From Patescibacteria group bacterium (GTDB lineage Bacteria; Patescibacteriota; Gracilibacteria; UBA1369; LOWO2-01-FULL-3), in contig JAHIRL010000026.1 in NCBI GenBank assembly GCA_018818755.1, positions 1 through 9,995 on the forward strand: DNA of 9,995 nucleotides. Direction: 5' to 3'. The translations under genes and the position numbers were made by a program. Of the stretch, positions 1 through 6,910 are shown one piece after another. Under the pieces are notes generated by a model that worked only from the letters and a program-made list of their open reading frames with translations, did no database searches and had not been told where the DNA came from. Each line of letters opens with the position of its first letter. Position 1 is the stretch's first letter.

Positions 1-485
1 ATCTCCACTCCATTTAGTCGTCCTCCAAGATAGATTTTCACTCCAAGTGCGCCGGATTCCATAATTTTTTCTATCGCCATTTTTGCCGCTCTTCGGTAGG
101 AAACTCTTTTTGCTACTTGACTGGCGATTGATTCGGCGACGATTGTAGCATCAAGCATTGGTTTTTTGATCTCTTTGATGTTGATTGCAAATTGTTCTTT
201 AAATCTTTTATGTAGTTCTTCTTTTAGTTTTTCGATTACTTCTCCGCCGCGGCCAATGATTAGGCCAGGTTTTGAAGTATGAATATTGAGAATGACTTTG
301 CCTTGTGTTCTTAAGATCTCAATGCGAGACAATCCCTCGGCTTCCAGCTTTCCTCTCAAGAATTTCTCAATTTCGATATCTTGATGAAACAACTTTTTGT
401 AAGCGCTTTTACCTGCATACCATTTTGAGTCCCAGTCTCTGGTAATTCCGATTCTTATTCCTATTGGATTGACTTTTTGTCCCAT
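1..485 (-). CDS. rpsC: 30S ribosomal protein S3 (uS3), 3' end beyond window
   Basis: S3 sits at the mRNA entry side of the 30S subunit head. The first 161 codons are visible; the C-terminal quarter lies outside the window (the family is usually about 210-230 residues). The start MGQKVNPIGIRIG is the invariant S3 N-terminus. A type-2 KH domain follows, with the GRGG loop in the segment GLIIGRGGEVIEKL. The visible part ends in the conserved YLGGRLNG motif. It is the last visible gene of the rplC operon, 19 nt after the rplV stop. Upstream of the ATG there is no Shine-Dalgarno but AACCAACC, six bases before the start. Identification is by motif recognition and gene order, and is secure. Confidence 0.97.
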   Translation of the reverse strand, partial: MGQKVNPIGIRIGITRDWDSKWYAGKSAYKKLFHQDIEIEKFLRGKLEAEGLSRIEILRTQGKVILNIHTSKPGLIIGRGGEVIEKLKEELHKRFKEQFAINIKEIKKPMLDATIVAESIASQVAKRVSYRRAAKMAIEKIMESGALGVKIYLGGRLNGVE

Positions 486-504
486 AATTCAGGTTGGTTT
501 TAAG

Positions 505-894
505 TTATTTTTTAATATCTGTTTTCGGCTTGGTCTTGAGCTCTTGCTTTTCTGTTGTATCGGGAGAGGCGGTAGCTTCCAAAAATACTCTTATATGTGT
601 TGTTCTTTTTAGTAGTGGGTGAGTTCGTCCTTTTGATATTGGGATACTTCTTTTGTAAGTTGGTCCTTCGTTTACGATAATTTCTTTTATGTATAGATTC
701 TCGGCTTTTTGATTAAAATTGTTTTCGGCGTTGGCAGTTGCGGATTTGATTAGCTTGCTTAGGATAGGGGCACTCTTTTTTTGTGTGAAGTCCAAGATAT
801 CAGTAGCTTCTTGCACCTTTTTGTTGCGAACTAATGCCGCGACCAGGTTTGCCTTTTTTGGTGAGACTCTGATTTGTTTTAAAAATGCTTTCAT
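505..894 (-). CDS. rplV: 50S ribosomal protein L22 (uL22)
   Basis: L22 binds 23S rRNA domains and sends a hairpin into the peptide exit tunnel. The 129-residue product shows the family pattern: RVSPKKANLVAALVRNK near the N-terminus, SATANAENN in the middle, and GRTHPLLKRTTHIRVFLE at the tunnel hairpin and end of the core. The core finishes near residue 106; about 24 extra residues rich in Lys, Thr and Glu follow, which is longer than the common L22 of about 110. It lies 8 nt after the rpsS stop and 19 nt before rpsC, inside the rplC operon. An AACC lies about 16 nt before the ATG, inside the last codons of rpsS, too far away to be convincing as a signal. Confidence 0.97.
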   Translation of the reverse strand: MKAFLKQIRVSPKKANLVAALVRNKKVQEATDILDFTQKKSAPILSKLIKSATANAENNFNQKAENLYIKEIIVNEGPTYKRSIPISKGRTHPLLKRTTHIRVFLEATASPDTTEKQELKTKPKTDIKK

Positions 895-902
895 AGTTTA
901 TG

Positions 903-1181
903 TTATTTCTGGTTTTTAGCTAGTTTACCTCCATGACCTCTGAACATTCTGGTGGGGGAGAATTCCCCAAGTTTGTGTCCTACCATGTTTTCGCTTACGA
1001 ATACCGGAATAAATTGTTTTCCGTTGTGAACTGCGAATGTGTGCCCTACGAACTCCGGTGGGATGTCTGACCCTCTAGACCAGGTTTTAATTGGTTTATT
1101 TTGTCCGGCATCGTCTAATTTCTGTACTTTTTTAAGCAGTTTTTCGTCTACGAATGGTCCTTTTTTAGCACTTCTTGCCAT
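903..1181 (-). CDS. rpsS: 30S ribosomal protein S19 (uS19)
   Basis: S19 is in the head of the 30S subunit, partners S13 and contacts the A-site and P-site tRNA region. At 92 residues it has the usual length. The N-terminal MARSAKKGPFVDEKLL and the core PPEFVGHTFAVHNGKQFIP followed by MVGHKLGEFSPTR are diagnostic. The usual His after the VHNGK segment is Phe here (KQFIP), a mild substitution. It is 18 nt after the rplB stop. No Shine-Dalgarno is present; AACCAA occurs four bases upstream of the ATG and once more about 9 nt further up. Confidence 0.97.
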   Translation of the reverse strand: MARSAKKGPFVDEKLLKKVQKLDDAGQNKPIKTWSRGSDIPPEFVGHTFAVHNGKQFIPVFVSENMVGHKLGEFSPTRMFRGHGGKLAKNQK

Positions 1182-1199
1182 AGTATTGGTTTATTTGGT

Positions 1200-2033
1200 T
1201 TATTTCCTTCGACGATCTTTTACGATCATCTTATCTGTATAGTGTCTTCTTCTGGTCTTGTATCCGAGAGCTGGCATTCCCCATGGTGTTTTTGGATGCT
1301 TAAGTCCGATTGGAGCTCCTCCTTCACCACCACCGTGCGGATGATCTACCGGATTCATCGCTTTACCTCTTACTTGTGGTCTTCGTCCCATATTTCTTTT
1401 TCTTCCTGCTTTACCTATTGTTATATTGGCGTGATCGATATTACTTGTTGTTCCGATTGTTGCATAACATTCCTTGGCAACCATTCTGATTTCGCCTGAA
1501 GGAAGTGCGATTTGAGCGTATTTCCCTTCAAGTGAAACGAGTTTGATACTTGTTCCGGCACTTCTTCCCAACTGTCCGCCTTTTCCTAGATGCATTTCTA
1601 CATTGTAGATGCTGTATCCAACCGGAATATTGTTGAGTAGCATTCTGTTTCCTGTTTTAATCTTGGCTTTTTCGGCTGTCATTATTTTGTCTCCCACCTT
1701 TATTCCTGTCGGTGCAAGATGGTATCTCTTTTCTCCGTCTTTGTAGGTTACTAGCATGATGTAGGCAGTTCGATTTGGATCGTATTCTACTGCTGTAACT
1801 TTTCCTTCGATGTTAAGTTTGTCTGTTCTTTTGAAATCAACCATTCGGTAAGCTCTTTTGGCTCCACCACCTCTGTGTCGAACGGTAATTCTTCCACTAT
1901 TGTTTCGTCCTGAACATCTGGTCTTTGTTTTGGTAAGTGATTTTTCAGGTTTAGTCTTAGTGATTTCTTCAAACGAGGCTACGCTCATTTGTCTTCTTCC
2001 CGGTGTTGTTGGTTTAAATTTTTTAACTGCCAT
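1200..2033 (-). CDS. rplB: 50S ribosomal protein L2 (uL2)
   Basis: L2 is a core 50S protein needed for subunit joining and for the peptidyl-transferase region. The length of 277 residues is standard. The N-terminal part contains NNSGRITVRHRGGGAKRAYR, and the C-terminal part carries PVDHPHGGGEGG, with the conserved histidine associated with peptidyl-transferase activity, then the basic tail KTRRRHYTDKMIVKDRRRK. The start codon follows the rplW stop by only 2 nt, so coupled translation is likely. The AACCAA motif six bases upstream of the ATG overlaps the last codons of rplW. Confidence 0.98.
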   Translation of the reverse strand: MAVKKFKPTTPGRRQMSVASFEEITKTKPEKSLTKTKTRCSGRNNSGRITVRHRGGGAKRAYRMVDFKRTDKLNIEGKVTAVEYDPNRTAYIMLVTYKDGEKRYHLAPTGIKVGDKIMTAEKAKIKTGNRMLLNNIPVGYSIYNVEMHLGKGGQLGRSAGTSIKLVSLEGKYAQIALPSGEIRMVAKECYATIGTTSNIDHANITIGKAGRKRNMGRRPQVRGKAMNPVDHPHGGGEGGAPIGLKHPKTPWGMPALGYKTRRRHYTDKMIVKDRRRK

Positions 2034-2035
2034 TA

Positions 2036-2335
2036 TTATTTGGTTGCTTTAAATTTGTTTATATCTATTGTTTTACCTCCTTTTAGAGTAACAATCGCTT
2101 TTTTGTGGTATGACCTTTTGGTGAGTGACTTTCCTCGTCCAACCAGTCTTACTTTCTTTGGAACTAAGGCTGTTCTTACTGTTGCTACTTCAGCTCCATA
2201 AATTTCTTTGACTGCGTTTTTGACATCGGTTTTGCTGGCATCTCTTTTGATCATAAAGGTATATTTGCCCTTTTCTTGAGCTCTTGAGCTTTTCTCGGTC
2301 ATTATTGCCTTGATGATTGTTTTAAAAGTTTTCAT
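2036..2335 (-). CDS. rplW: 50S ribosomal protein L23 (uL23)
   Basis: L23 lies at the exit of the peptide tunnel and is the docking site for trigger factor and signal recognition particle. At 99 residues it is a normal bacterial length. The family pattern is seen in IIKAIMTEKSSRAQEKGKYTF, then DVKNAVKEIYGAEVATVRT, and a basic loop VPKKVRLVGRGKSLTKRSYHKK that corresponds to the rRNA-binding segment. It sits in the canonical place between rplD (5 nt gap) and rplB (2 nt gap). Its upstream region has neither a Shine-Dalgarno nor the AACC motif of its neighbours, so it probably depends on translation coupling from rplD (inference). Confidence 0.96.
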   Translation of the reverse strand: MKTFKTIIKAIMTEKSSRAQEKGKYTFMIKRDASKTDVKNAVKEIYGAEVATVRTALVPKKVRLVGRGKSLTKRSYHKKAIVTLKGGKTIDINKFKATK

Positions 2336-2340
2336 TGAAT

Positions 2341-2967
2341 TTACTTTGTAAATGTTTCTTTAATTTTTTCTACTGCGTCTTTTAGAATTATCACAGTTTT
2401 GTATTTCTGTAAGTCGTGAATGTTTAGGTAGTTTGCTAGAATTGTTTTTGTATTTGGTAGGTTTGCGCTTGATTTTTGGATTGCGGTATCTTTTTCGGCG
2501 ATGACTAGGAGAACGGTCTTTTCGATTGGTAATTTATTGAGTAATTCTACTAAATCCTTGCTTTTTGGCTTCTCTGCTTTGTAATCTTCCAATCCCATTA
2601 CTTCATTGCTACGAACTTTTTCTGAGAAGGCTGATAGCAGGGCTAGTCTTCTTTGTTTTCTTGGCATATCTTTTTCGAAGTTTCTGTTGTTACGAGGTCC
2701 AAATACTACTCCACCACCTTTCATGTGTGGGGCACGGATTGTTCCTTGTCTGGCATTACCTGTTCCTTTTTGACGGAAGGGTTTGCGTCCTCCTCCGGAA
2801 ACTTCTCCTCTTGTTTTTGTGTGAGCGATGGCTACGCGCTTGTTTGCAAGCTGACGAACCAAGGCTTGGTGTACCAAATCTTTATTAAATGGTAGTTCGG
2901 AAATCTCTTTTGGTAGTTCCAATTGTCCACTTTTTTCTCCTTTTTGTGAGTATAGATCTACTTTCAT
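2341..2967 (-). CDS. rplD: 50S ribosomal protein L4 (uL4)
   Basis: L4 reaches into the peptide exit tunnel together with L22. The product has 208 residues, the usual size. The extended internal loop that lines the tunnel is recognisable by SGGGRKPFRQKGTGNARQG and then MKGGGVVFGPRNNRNFEKDMPRK, followed by RRLALLSAFSEK. In gamma-proteobacteria L4 also represses its own S10 operon through the mRNA leader. Whether it does so here is unknown, but both r-protein leaders in this window are structured. It lies 5 nt after rplC and 5 nt before rplW. AACCAA, nine bases upstream of the ATG, overlaps the end of rplC. Confidence 0.97.
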   Translation of the reverse strand: MKVDLYSQKGEKSGQLELPKEISELPFNKDLVHQALVRQLANKRVAIAHTKTRGEVSGGGRKPFRQKGTGNARQGTIRAPHMKGGGVVFGPRNNRNFEKDMPRKQRRLALLSAFSEKVRSNEVMGLEDYKAEKPKSKDLVELLNKLPIEKTVLLVIAEKDTAIQKSSANLPNTKTILANYLNIHDLQKYKTVIILKDAVEKIKETFTK

Positions 2968-2972
2968 TTATA

Positions 2973-3560
2973 TTAGTTGGTTTTGATTATGACGATTGAG
3001 TCTTTTGCTCCTGGTACAGCACCTTTTAGGCAGATTATGTTCTTTTTCTCATCCAGAAGTTCGATTGAAACTCCTCTTCTTGTTACTTGCTTGGATCCCA
3101 TTTGGCCGGGTAGTTTCTTTCCTTTTGCTACTCGTCCGGGTTTTGTACAGGCTCCAATTGATCCGGGCCTTCTGTGGTGGTGAGAACCGTGGGTTTCTGG
3201 TCCTCTGCTAAAGTTGTGTCTCTTGATTACACCTTGGAAACCTTTACCTTTTGAGGTTGAGGTTACGGTGACTGTTTCGAATTCTTTTAGGGATTCAACG
3301 CTGAGGCTGTCTCCTTTTTTGTAAGAGTCGGTTTCGTCGTCTTTTATTCTAAATTCTCTCTGAAGCTTAAATTTTTTGGTCTTTGTAGGTTTCTTCAATT
3401 TAACAAATCCAAGGACTAGCGCCGGATATCCGTCTTTCTCAGTAGTTTTGATTTGAGTGATTTCATTTGGCTCACACTCTACCACTGTGATTGGGATCAC
3501 GCGACCATCGTCTTTGATTAAACGAGTCATGCCTACTTTTTTACCGATAATTCCTGACAT
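2973..3560 (-). CDS. rplC: 50S ribosomal protein L3 (uL3)
   Basis: L3 is one of the first proteins to assemble on 23S rRNA and touches the peptidyl-transferase centre. The 195-residue product begins MSGIIGKKVGMTRL, typical for the family. It has GKGFQGVIKRHNFSRGPETHGSHHHR, and the C-terminal core GKKLPGQMGSKQVTRR, which carries the glutamine methylated by PrmB in other bacteria. It is slightly shorter than the common 205-210. It is the first gene of the long operon that runs to rpsC, and it is separated from rpsJ by about 3 kb of non-ribosomal DNA. The start is set by the conserved N-terminus; TTAACC lies about ten bases upstream. Confidence 0.97.
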   Translation of the reverse strand: MSGIIGKKVGMTRLIKDDGRVIPITVVECEPNEITQIKTTEKDGYPALVLGFVKLKKPTKTKKFKLQREFRIKDDETDSYKKGDSLSVESLKEFETVTVTSTSKGKGFQGVIKRHNFSRGPETHGSHHHRRPGSIGACTKPGRVAKGKKLPGQMGSKQVTRRGVSIELLDEKKNIICLKGAVPGAKDSIVIIKTN

Positions 3561-3653
3561 AATGTTGAGAGGTTAACAGCCCTTTTGCGGGCTTGTTCTG
3601 CGCAGATTTTCGGCAAACCTTTGCAAAAACTTTTAACATGCATAGTCAAATGC
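3561..3653 (-). promoter_or_regulatory. Structured 5' leader of the rplC operon
   Basis: From the predicted transcription start (about 3653, seven bases after the -10 box) to the rplC ATG there are about 93 nt. A hairpin with stem AGCCC/GGGCT and loop GCAAAA lies at 3593-3578, 17 bases before the ATG and directly before the TTAACC element. Short palindromes (ATGCAT, TTTGCAAA, CTGCGCAG) occur further up. The hairpin has no U-tract behind it, so it is not a terminator. A role in autogenous control by an r-protein is an inference from leaders of this operon type elsewhere. Confidence 0.5.
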
Positions 3654-3659
3654 CGTTAG

Positions 3660-3688
3660 AATATACAGAGGGGGGGGCGGGTAGTCAA
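3660..3688 (-). promoter_or_regulatory. Promoter of the rplC-rpsC operon
   Basis: On the minus strand TTGACT (3688-3683) is followed after exactly 17 bp by TATATT (3665-3660). This is a strong sigma-70-type match. The spacer is C-rich and contains a run of eight C. It points into rplC and explains how the operon is expressed despite its separation from rpsJ. Confidence 0.75.
3670..3677. repeat. Homopolymer G8/C8 tract in promoter spacer
   Basis: Eight consecutive G on the plus strand (C on the minus strand), followed after one C by GGG. The tract lies inside the 17-bp spacer of the rplC operon promoter. Tracts of this length are prone to slippage, which would change the spacer length. Confidence 0.95.
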
Positions 3689-3726
3689 GAGTTTTTGATG
3701 ATTTTGTTTGGTTGGGGGGTGTTTTC

Positions 3727-3755
3727 TTGAAGAAGTGGCTTGTTTGTGGTATAAT
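3727..3755 (+). promoter_or_regulatory. Promoter of the transglutaminase-like/LRR gene
   Basis: TTGAAG (3727-3732) and a perfect TATAAT (3750-3755) are separated by 17 bp. The expected start of transcription is about 3762, only about 17 nt before the ATG at 3779, so the leader is very short and has no Shine-Dalgarno. This promoter is divergent from the rplC promoter, with 38 bp between the two -35 boxes. Confidence 0.75.
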
Positions 3756-3778
3756 TCTAGGATTATATCTTTGTATTT

Positions 3779-5527
3779 ATGGGATCATCACCTGAAAAAA
3801 AGAATGGAGAGTTGTGGGATAGATTTGGTGAACGCAGGAAGGAGACTACAGCGGGGTTTTTGAGGGCTTTGGTGTTGTCTGCGGCTATTCATACCTCGAT
3901 TTTTGGGATTCTGGAGTGGAAGAAAAACGGGGATGAAGTGGCGCACTGGATAGAAACTCAAAAAAGGGCATTGATTGGGGTTTTGGATGACAGGAGTGAG
4001 GAAACGGCGGCTTTTGAGGCGAAATATGAAGAGATTTTGGAGGCAGGGAAGCCTTTTGATTATGGTGAGTTTTTTATTGAGGATGAGTATGTTCGTGGAA
4101 AAGTGGGTGAGGGGCAAGCCCTGAATGCCAAAGGGGTTTCTAAGGGTACGATCGATTATTTTATGAGTTATATGGAAGATCATTCTTTTTTTGAATTGCT
4201 GGAGACTCTGATGGCGATGACTGGGGAACAGATTGATGGATCCTCTTTTTTGACGGATTTGTTGAATAGGGAAGACAAAAAGGGGAATTGTAAGGCAAGA
4301 ATGAAGTTTTTTCTTTCGGTTTTGTCTGTTGTTAGGCCTCGTGGGGTGTTTAAAGTGCAGCAATTGAGCGATCATGTGAGGTTGTTGGTGCAGGTTGGAG
4401 ATGCGTTTTATGCTTTAGAGAAAAAAGGTCCTTTGCATGTTCTGCCTGAAGATTTGGACAATACCGTAATAATGGATCCTCGTGTATATATAAAAATGGC
4501 TTTGGGACAGGATTATTTCAAGGATATTGATATTTATAGCAATGATGGAAATTTGGGTAAGCCGAAAGATTTTGATTCGGATGATGCGTTAGAGGTTAAA
4601 GTTGATAGGAGCAAACTTCGTGCAATGTCGACTGATAGATGGGAAAAACCTCATTCTAAGGCTCCTATTGAAGTGCGATTTCTGGGAAAGGATGATTTGG
4701 AAAAGGAGAAGCAAGATGTTGATACGGAGGATAAAGAGGAGGTTAAGGATGAGCGCTGGATTTTGACCAAGGATGATATTGTTCGAGCAAAATTGACAGG
4801 GAACTTATCTTTATTGGGGTATAAAGTGGATGATTTGAGTGTTTTGAAGGAATTGAAGAATTTGAAGTTTCTTGATTTGGGTAGTGTGAAAGTTGAGGAC
4901 TGGAGTCCTTTAGAGGATCTTGTAAAGTTAAAAACTTTGAAACTGGATAGATCAAATATTGTGGATTTAGAACCTTTGAGGGGTTTGGTGAATTTGGAGG
5001 AATTAAATTTGAGGAGAACTGATCTCAAGGATTTGGAACCCTTGAGAGGGTTAAAGAATCTTACATATTTGGATTTATATGAAACGAGTATTGAGGATTT
5101 AAGTCCTTTGAGTGAATTGAAGGCTTTAAGATCATTGTTATTAACTAAAAAGGTTAAAGATTTTAGTGTATTTAAGGGACTTGAGAATTTAAGGAGGTTG
5201 TCTCTTTTTACTACCATCGATGATGGTGCGGATTTAAGTCCTTTACATGGTTTAAAAAAGCTAAGGGATTTGAGTCTCCCTGGGGTAAAAGCTAAAGACA
5301 TTGGTTTTGTGGCTAATATGAAAGAGCTGGAGTACCTTTATATTGTGGGAGATGATATTAAGGATTTGTCTTTTTTGAGAGACCTGCTGAAATTAGAAAG
5401 ACTTGTTGTTTCGGATTCAATCCCTCTTTCAAGTGAGAATATTGAGATTTTCAAAAAGATGAATGAAAGAGGAGGATATGCTGATCTTGTTGGGAAAGGC
5501 GGAGTTAAACGGTGGTCGTCTAAATAA
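3779..5527 (+). CDS. Putative membrane-anchored protein with transglutaminase-like segment and leucine-rich repeats
   Basis: No known gene name fits this 582-residue protein. In order: a charged N-terminus; one hydrophobic stretch at about residues 26-46 (AGFLRALVLSAAIHTSIFGI), which could be a membrane anchor or uncleaved signal; a helical, acidic region to about 160; a transglutaminase-like segment; a very acidic Lys/Glu/Asp linker at about 303-327; and about nine leucine-rich repeats of mostly 22 residues (about 341-545), each of the form LxxLxLxxxxIxDLxPLxxLxx, as in internalin or SDS22 repeats. The middle segment has LLNREDKKGNCKARMKFF with Cys171 and SDHVRLLVQVGDAFYALE with His199 and Glu214. 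Cys171 is the only cysteine in the protein. This Cys-His-acid spacing recalls transglutaminase/SirB1-like folds, but the assignment is by eye. The start is the first Met after a good promoter. The last 8 bp overlap the convergent transporter gene. The LRRs suggest protein binding; the partner is unknown. Confidence 0.8.
   Translation: MGSSPEKKNGELWDRFGERRKETTAGFLRALVLSAAIHTSIFGILEWKKNGDEVAHWIETQKRALIGVLDDRSEETAAFEAKYEEILEAGKPFDYGEFFIEDEYVRGKVGEGQALNAKGVSKGTIDYFMSYMEDHSFFELLETLMAMTGEQIDGSSFLTDLLNREDKKGNCKARMKFFLSVLSVVRPRGVFKVQQLSDHVRLLVQVGDAFYALEKKGPLHVLPEDLDNTVIMDPRVYIKMALGQDYFKDIDIYSNDGNLGKPKDFDSDDALEVKVDRSKLRAMSTDRWEKPHSKAPIEVRFLGKDDLEKEKQDVDTEDKEEVKDERWILTKDDIVRAKLTGNLSLLGYKVDDLSVLKELKNLKFLDLGSVKVEDWSPLEDLVKLKTLKLDRSNIVDLEPLRGLVNLEELNLRRTDLKDLEPLRGLKNLTYLDLYETSIEDLSPLSELKALRSLLLTKKVKDFSVFKGLENLRRLSLFTTIDDGADLSPLHGLKKLRDLSLPGVKAKDIGFVANMKELEYLYIVGDDIKDLSFLRDLLKLERLVVSDSIPLSSENIEIFKKMNERGGYADLVGKGGVKRWSSK
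4862..5392 (+). repeat. In-gene tandem repeats (66-nt period) encoding LRRs
   Basis: Residues 362-538 break into eight consecutive units beginning LKFLDL, LKTLKL, LEELNL, LTYLDL, LRSLLL, LRRLSL, LRDLSL and LEYLYI, with lengths 22, 22, 22, 22, 21, 24, 22 and 22. The corresponding DNA period is about 66 nt. The units are diverged at DNA level. The variable lengths of units 6 and 7 may mark a break in the solenoid. One less regular unit precedes the series and a partial one follows it. Confidence 0.85.
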
Positions 5528-6485
5528 TCCCAAAAGTTTTTCCAACAAAGGCAATGTAGACCGCAACTAGGGCCATTCCTTCCCATTTTGTTATTTCTTT
5601 GTCTATGGTTGTGAACATGTAGAGAATGGTGACAAAGAGGAGAGTGGGGATTGAGAAAGAGATGATTTCAGGTGGGATTGTGAGTTGACCGAAGAAGGCG
5701 GGGATACCCATTACAGCTAGGGCATTGAAAATATTAGATCCGGTGATGTTTCCAATGGCGATGTCGGCTTTGCCTTTTTTGGCGGCAACTACAGAGACCA
5801 CAAGTTCAGGCAGAGATGTTCCTACGGCAACAGCGGATAGGGCAATTACTTCATTCCCGATTTTGAATATTTCTCCCAGTTTGATGATTGCAACCACGGT
5901 GTAGTCGGCTGCGAAGTAGAGGGCTATTGCTGAAGCAATAAGAATGAATGGGTATTTTATGGCTAGTTTTACTTCTTCCTTCGCTTCTTTCTTAAGTTTT
6001 TGAACATCTTTTAGTGATTGATCTTCAACTGATCTGTGGGATTTTACATTATAAACCATATAACCGACGAAGAGGAGAAGCCCCACGATGGCGTCCTTGT
6101 AGTTGAAAATTCCGTCGATTGTTGTAAGGAATAAGAGGATGGAGCTGGCGAGAACGAGTGGGAGATCGATATTTTTGATTTCTTTGGATACATATAGGTG
6201 TTTTCCAACGATGGCGGCGATTCCCAGTACGAGCAAGATATTGGCGATGTTAGATCCGACCACATTACCTATTACGATTTCGCTTGAGCCTTTCATAACT
6301 GAGATTATAGAAGTGGCAAGCTCGGGGAGCGATGTTCCTAAGGCGATAATGGTTACTCCAATGATGAATGGTGGGATTTTAAAATAGACACCGATTCTTT
6401 CGGCGGAAGTTGTAAAATAGTCGGCGGATTTTATTAAGGCGATCAGTGCGATTAAGAATATTCCGAGCCACATGAGGGTATCCAT
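5520..6485 (-). CDS. Calcium/sodium antiporter (CaCA superfamily, YrbG-like)
   Basis: This is an inner-membrane cation antiporter, probably exchanging Ca2+ against Na+ (or possibly K+). The 321-residue product is hydrophobic, with about ten membrane segments in two homologous halves. Both alpha repeats are intact: GTSLPE at residues 50-55 with GNVVGSN at 73-79, and GTSLPE at 222-227 with GNITGSN at 245-251. The glutamates of the two GTSLPE motifs (55 and 227) are the expected ion ligands. A charged loop of about 30 residues (about 148-177) joins the halves, as in the family. The gene follows the rpsJ terminator and has no convincing promoter of its own in the 50 nt before the ATG, so it may use read-through or a weak promoter. 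AACC is placed eight bases before the ATG. It ends with TAG inside the convergent LRR gene. It is not a usual member of the S10 cluster. Substrate specificity cannot be told from sequence. Confidence 0.93.
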   Translation of the reverse strand: MDTLMWLGIFLIALIALIKSADYFTTSAERIGVYFKIPPFIIGVTIIALGTSLPELATSIISVMKGSSEIVIGNVVGSNIANILLVLGIAAIVGKHLYVSKEIKNIDLPLVLASSILLFLTTIDGIFNYKDAIVGLLLFVGYMVYNVKSHRSVEDQSLKDVQKLKKEAKEEVKLAIKYPFILIASAIALYFAADYTVVAIIKLGEIFKIGNEVIALSAVAVGTSLPELVVSVVAAKKGKADIAIGNITGSNIFNALAVMGIPAFFGQLTIPPEIISFSIPTLLFVTILYMFTTIDKEITKWEGMALVAVYIAFVGKTFGII

Positions 6486-6524
6486 AGGTATGAGGTTATT
6501 TTGCGATGGAAATTTAGCATATAT

Positions 6525-6562
6525 GGGGAGAAAATAAAAGAACTCGCATAAGCGAGTCCTTT
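6525..6562 (-). terminator. Intrinsic terminator of rpsJ
   Basis: On the minus strand AAAGGACTCGC, loop TTAT and GCGAGTTCTTT form an 11-bp stem with a single G-U pair (6562-6537), followed by TATTTTCT. It starts 24 nt after the rpsJ stop. It separates rpsJ from the transporter gene behind it, so rpsJ appears to be largely monocistronic. Confidence 0.85.
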
Positions 6563-6586
6563 AAGATTTTTTGATGAAAAGGGGGT

Positions 6587-6910
6587 CTATGATTCTTGCA
6601 GCATCTTAATCTCGATCTCTACTCCGGCTGGTAGGCCAAGGTTTGAAAGAGACTCGATAGTTTTTGGTCCTACCTCTGTGATATCGATAAGCCTGCTGTG
6701 TGTGCGGATTTCGAATTGTTCACGAGAAGTTTTGTGGACAAAAGTTGATTTGTTTACTGTGAATTTCTCGGTTTTTGTTGGTAGAGGGATTGGTCCGGCT
6801 ACGATTGCTCCAGTTCTTTCTGCAGTTTCGATGATAAGTTTTGTTGTTTCATCGATTACTTTGTGATCGAATGATTTGATTTTGATGCGGATTTTTTGAC
6901 TGTTTGCCAT
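6587..6910 (-). CDS. rpsJ: 30S ribosomal protein S10 (uS10, NusE)
   Basis: S10 is part of the 30S head and, as NusE, pairs with NusB in antitermination. The 107-residue product starting MANSQKIRIKIKSFDH has the expected length. Signature parts are ETAERTGAIVAGPIPLPT, KFTVNKSTFVHKTSREQFE and IRTHSRLIDI. The usual SPHVNK/SPHVDK loop motif is replaced by STFVHK. The reading frame is open for another 60 codons upstream, but those residues do not resemble S10, and the region is the leader of the mRNA; the start at 6910 is preceded by TTAACC. In canonical clusters rpsJ is co-transcribed with rplC. Here it has its own promoter, leader and terminator. The stop is TAG. Confidence 0.97.
   Translation of the reverse strand: MANSQKIRIKIKSFDHKVIDETTKLIIETAERTGAIVAGPIPLPTKTEKFTVNKSTFVHKTSREQFEIRTHSRLIDITEVGPKTIESLSNLGLPAGVEIEIKMLQES

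Noticed and set aside
3788..4375. 195-codon open frame antisense to the 5' half of the LRR gene
   Set aside because: The composition is odd (many Pro, His, Gln, Arg) with no domain. The plus-strand frame has a clear promoter and a coherent protein.
4651..5301. 216-codon open frame antisense to the LRR gene
   Set aside because: It mirrors the 66-nt LRR periodicity and gives a low-complexity Ser/Lys/Leu product with recurring KGLKS-type units. It has no promoter or start signal. It is a by-product of the repeats.
4862..5392. CRISPR-like or non-coding tandem array
   Set aside because: The periodicity is that of coding LRR units of 22 codons. There are no identical direct repeats with unique spacers.
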